NCBI GenBank assembly: GCA_005883235.1
Contig: VAYE01000130.1
Location: forward strand, 1 to 5,193
Direction: 5' to 3'
Length of the DNA: 5,193 nucleotides
Source of the DNA: Actinomycetota bacterium
Lineage (GTDB): Bacteria; Actinomycetota; Thermoleophilia; Gaiellales; Gaiellaceae
Part shown: in pieces, positions 4,637 through 5,193 of the stretch
Numbering within the stretch: the first letter of the stretch is position 1
How the letters are laid out: the number at the start of each line of letters is the position of its first letter
Notes under the pieces: generated by a model
The model's input: only the letters and a program-made list of their open reading frames with translations
Database searches by the model: none
Told to the model about the DNA's origin: nothing
Position numbers and translations under genes: made by a program

Positions 4637-5193
4637 GTGGCGCGTGTGCTGCTCGGCGTGACGGGCGGGATCGCCGCTTACAAGGCGTGCGAGCTCGTCC
4701 GGCTGCTCGTTCGGGCTGGGCACGACGTGGTGCCGCTCGTGACGCCGGGAGCGGAGCGCTTCGTCCGCGCCGAAACGTTCTACGCCCTCGCCCGCCGGGC
4801 GCCGACCGAGGACCCGTACCCGCACCTCGAGCGAGCCGACCTGCTCGTCGCGGCGCCGCTCACAGCGAACACGCTCGCCAAGCTCGCGCACGGCCTCGCT
4901 GACTCCGTCCTCACCGAGGCGGCGCTCGCGCATCGCGGCCCGGTCCTCGTCGCGCCCGCGATGAACGACCGTATGTGGAGCCATCCCGCGACCCAGGCCA
5001 ACGTGGCGCTCCTGCGCGAGCGCGGCGTGGAGCTGATCGGGCCGGAGGAGGGGGAGCTGGCGGAAGGCGAGAGCGGAGTGGGGCGGATGGCCGAGCCCGA
5101 GGCGATCGCCGCGCGCTGCGAGGAGCTCCTGCGGCCGCCGTCGCTCGCCGGGCGCCGCGTCGTCGTCACCGCGGGCGGAACGAGGGAGCCGCT
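4637..5193 (+). CDS. coaBC: CoaBC: phosphopantothenoylcysteine decarboxylase/synthetase (3' end missing)
   Basis: A bifunctional coenzyme A enzyme. CoaB joins 4'-phosphopantothenate to cysteine with CTP, and CoaC, a flavoprotein, decarboxylates the product. The 185 visible residues cover CoaC and the first strand of CoaB. The start MARVLLGVTGGIAAYKACEL is the family's flavin-binding opening; the GTG is forced because an in-frame TGA (4631-4633) lies just upstream. His63 (PYPHLERADL) is the likely catalytic His, APLTANTLAKLA (73-84) contacts FMN, and PAMN (107-110) holds the conserved Asn. The substrate-clamp region reads GELAEGESGVGRMAEP (139-154), without the Cys found in E. coli Dfp. The stretch between TFYAL and PHLERAD is shorter than in most homologs. 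CoaB begins at VVVTAGGTREP (175-185) and continues off the window. Confidence 0.93.
   Translation, partial: MARVLLGVTGGIAAYKACELVRLLVRAGHDVVPLVTPGAERFVRAETFYALARRAPTEDPYPHLERADLLVAAPLTANTLAKLAHGLADSVLTEAALAHRGPVLVAPAMNDRMWSHPATQANVALLRERGVELIGPEEGELAEGESGVGRMAEPEAIAARCEELLRPPSLAGRRVVVTAGGTREP

Noticed and set aside
4316..4984. Long minus-strand open frame (222 codons) across the rpoZ-coaBC spacer and coaBC
   Set aside because: Two-thirds of it is antisense to well-conserved coaBC, its composition is Arg/Ala/Gly-rich as expected of a GC-rich shadow frame, and no domain is recognisable.

Overview
The window comes from a high-GC actinobacterial chromosome or metagenomic contig. The gene order mihF, gmk, rpoZ, coaBC is the classic actinobacterial cluster. 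GTG and TTG starts, almost no Shine-Dalgarno sequences, and the short CoaC sequence suggest a deep-branching class such as Thermoleophilia (Gaiellales/Solirubrobacterales). That placement is inference. All supported genes lie on the + strand.

Layout. (1) Positions 1-1256 hold the 3' part of a gene for a probable exported protein: the end of a propeller-like domain, three IPT/TIG immunoglobulin-like repeats and a run of 11 prolines. (2) Positions 1279-2307 encode a complete NADPH-dependent aldo/keto reductase. Ten bases later, 2318-3193 encode a class 1 dihydroorotate dehydrogenase (pyrD) with a short N-terminus. (3) A 67-bp AT-richer gap carries a perfect 15-bp palindrome followed by the best promoter in the window (TTGACC, 16 bp, extended TGC-TAGTAT). 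It appears to drive mihF (3261-3590) as a leaderless message. (4) gmk follows, overlapping mihF from a TTG start, but it is broken: about 100 bp that should carry the GMP-binding segment are missing and the two halves are in different frames. The 3' half overlaps rpoZ (4081-4311) by GTGA. (5) A 325-bp stretch without a convincing gene (4312-4636), rich in inverted repeats, separates rpoZ from coaBC. coaBC starts at 4637 and runs off the right edge.

How the genes fit together. pyrD (pyrimidines), gmk (guanine nucleotides) and coaBC (coenzyme A) are housekeeping biosynthesis. rpoZ encodes the omega subunit of RNA polymerase and mihF a nucleoid protein. The exported protein and the aldo/keto reductase look like accessory neighbours that replace the usual pyrimidine genes.

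I do not see a new defence or mobile system. The points most worth checking are the broken gmk, the palindrome-promoter module before mihF, the repeated pattern of TANNNT boxes 6-9 nt before start codons, and the structured rpoZ-coaBC spacer.
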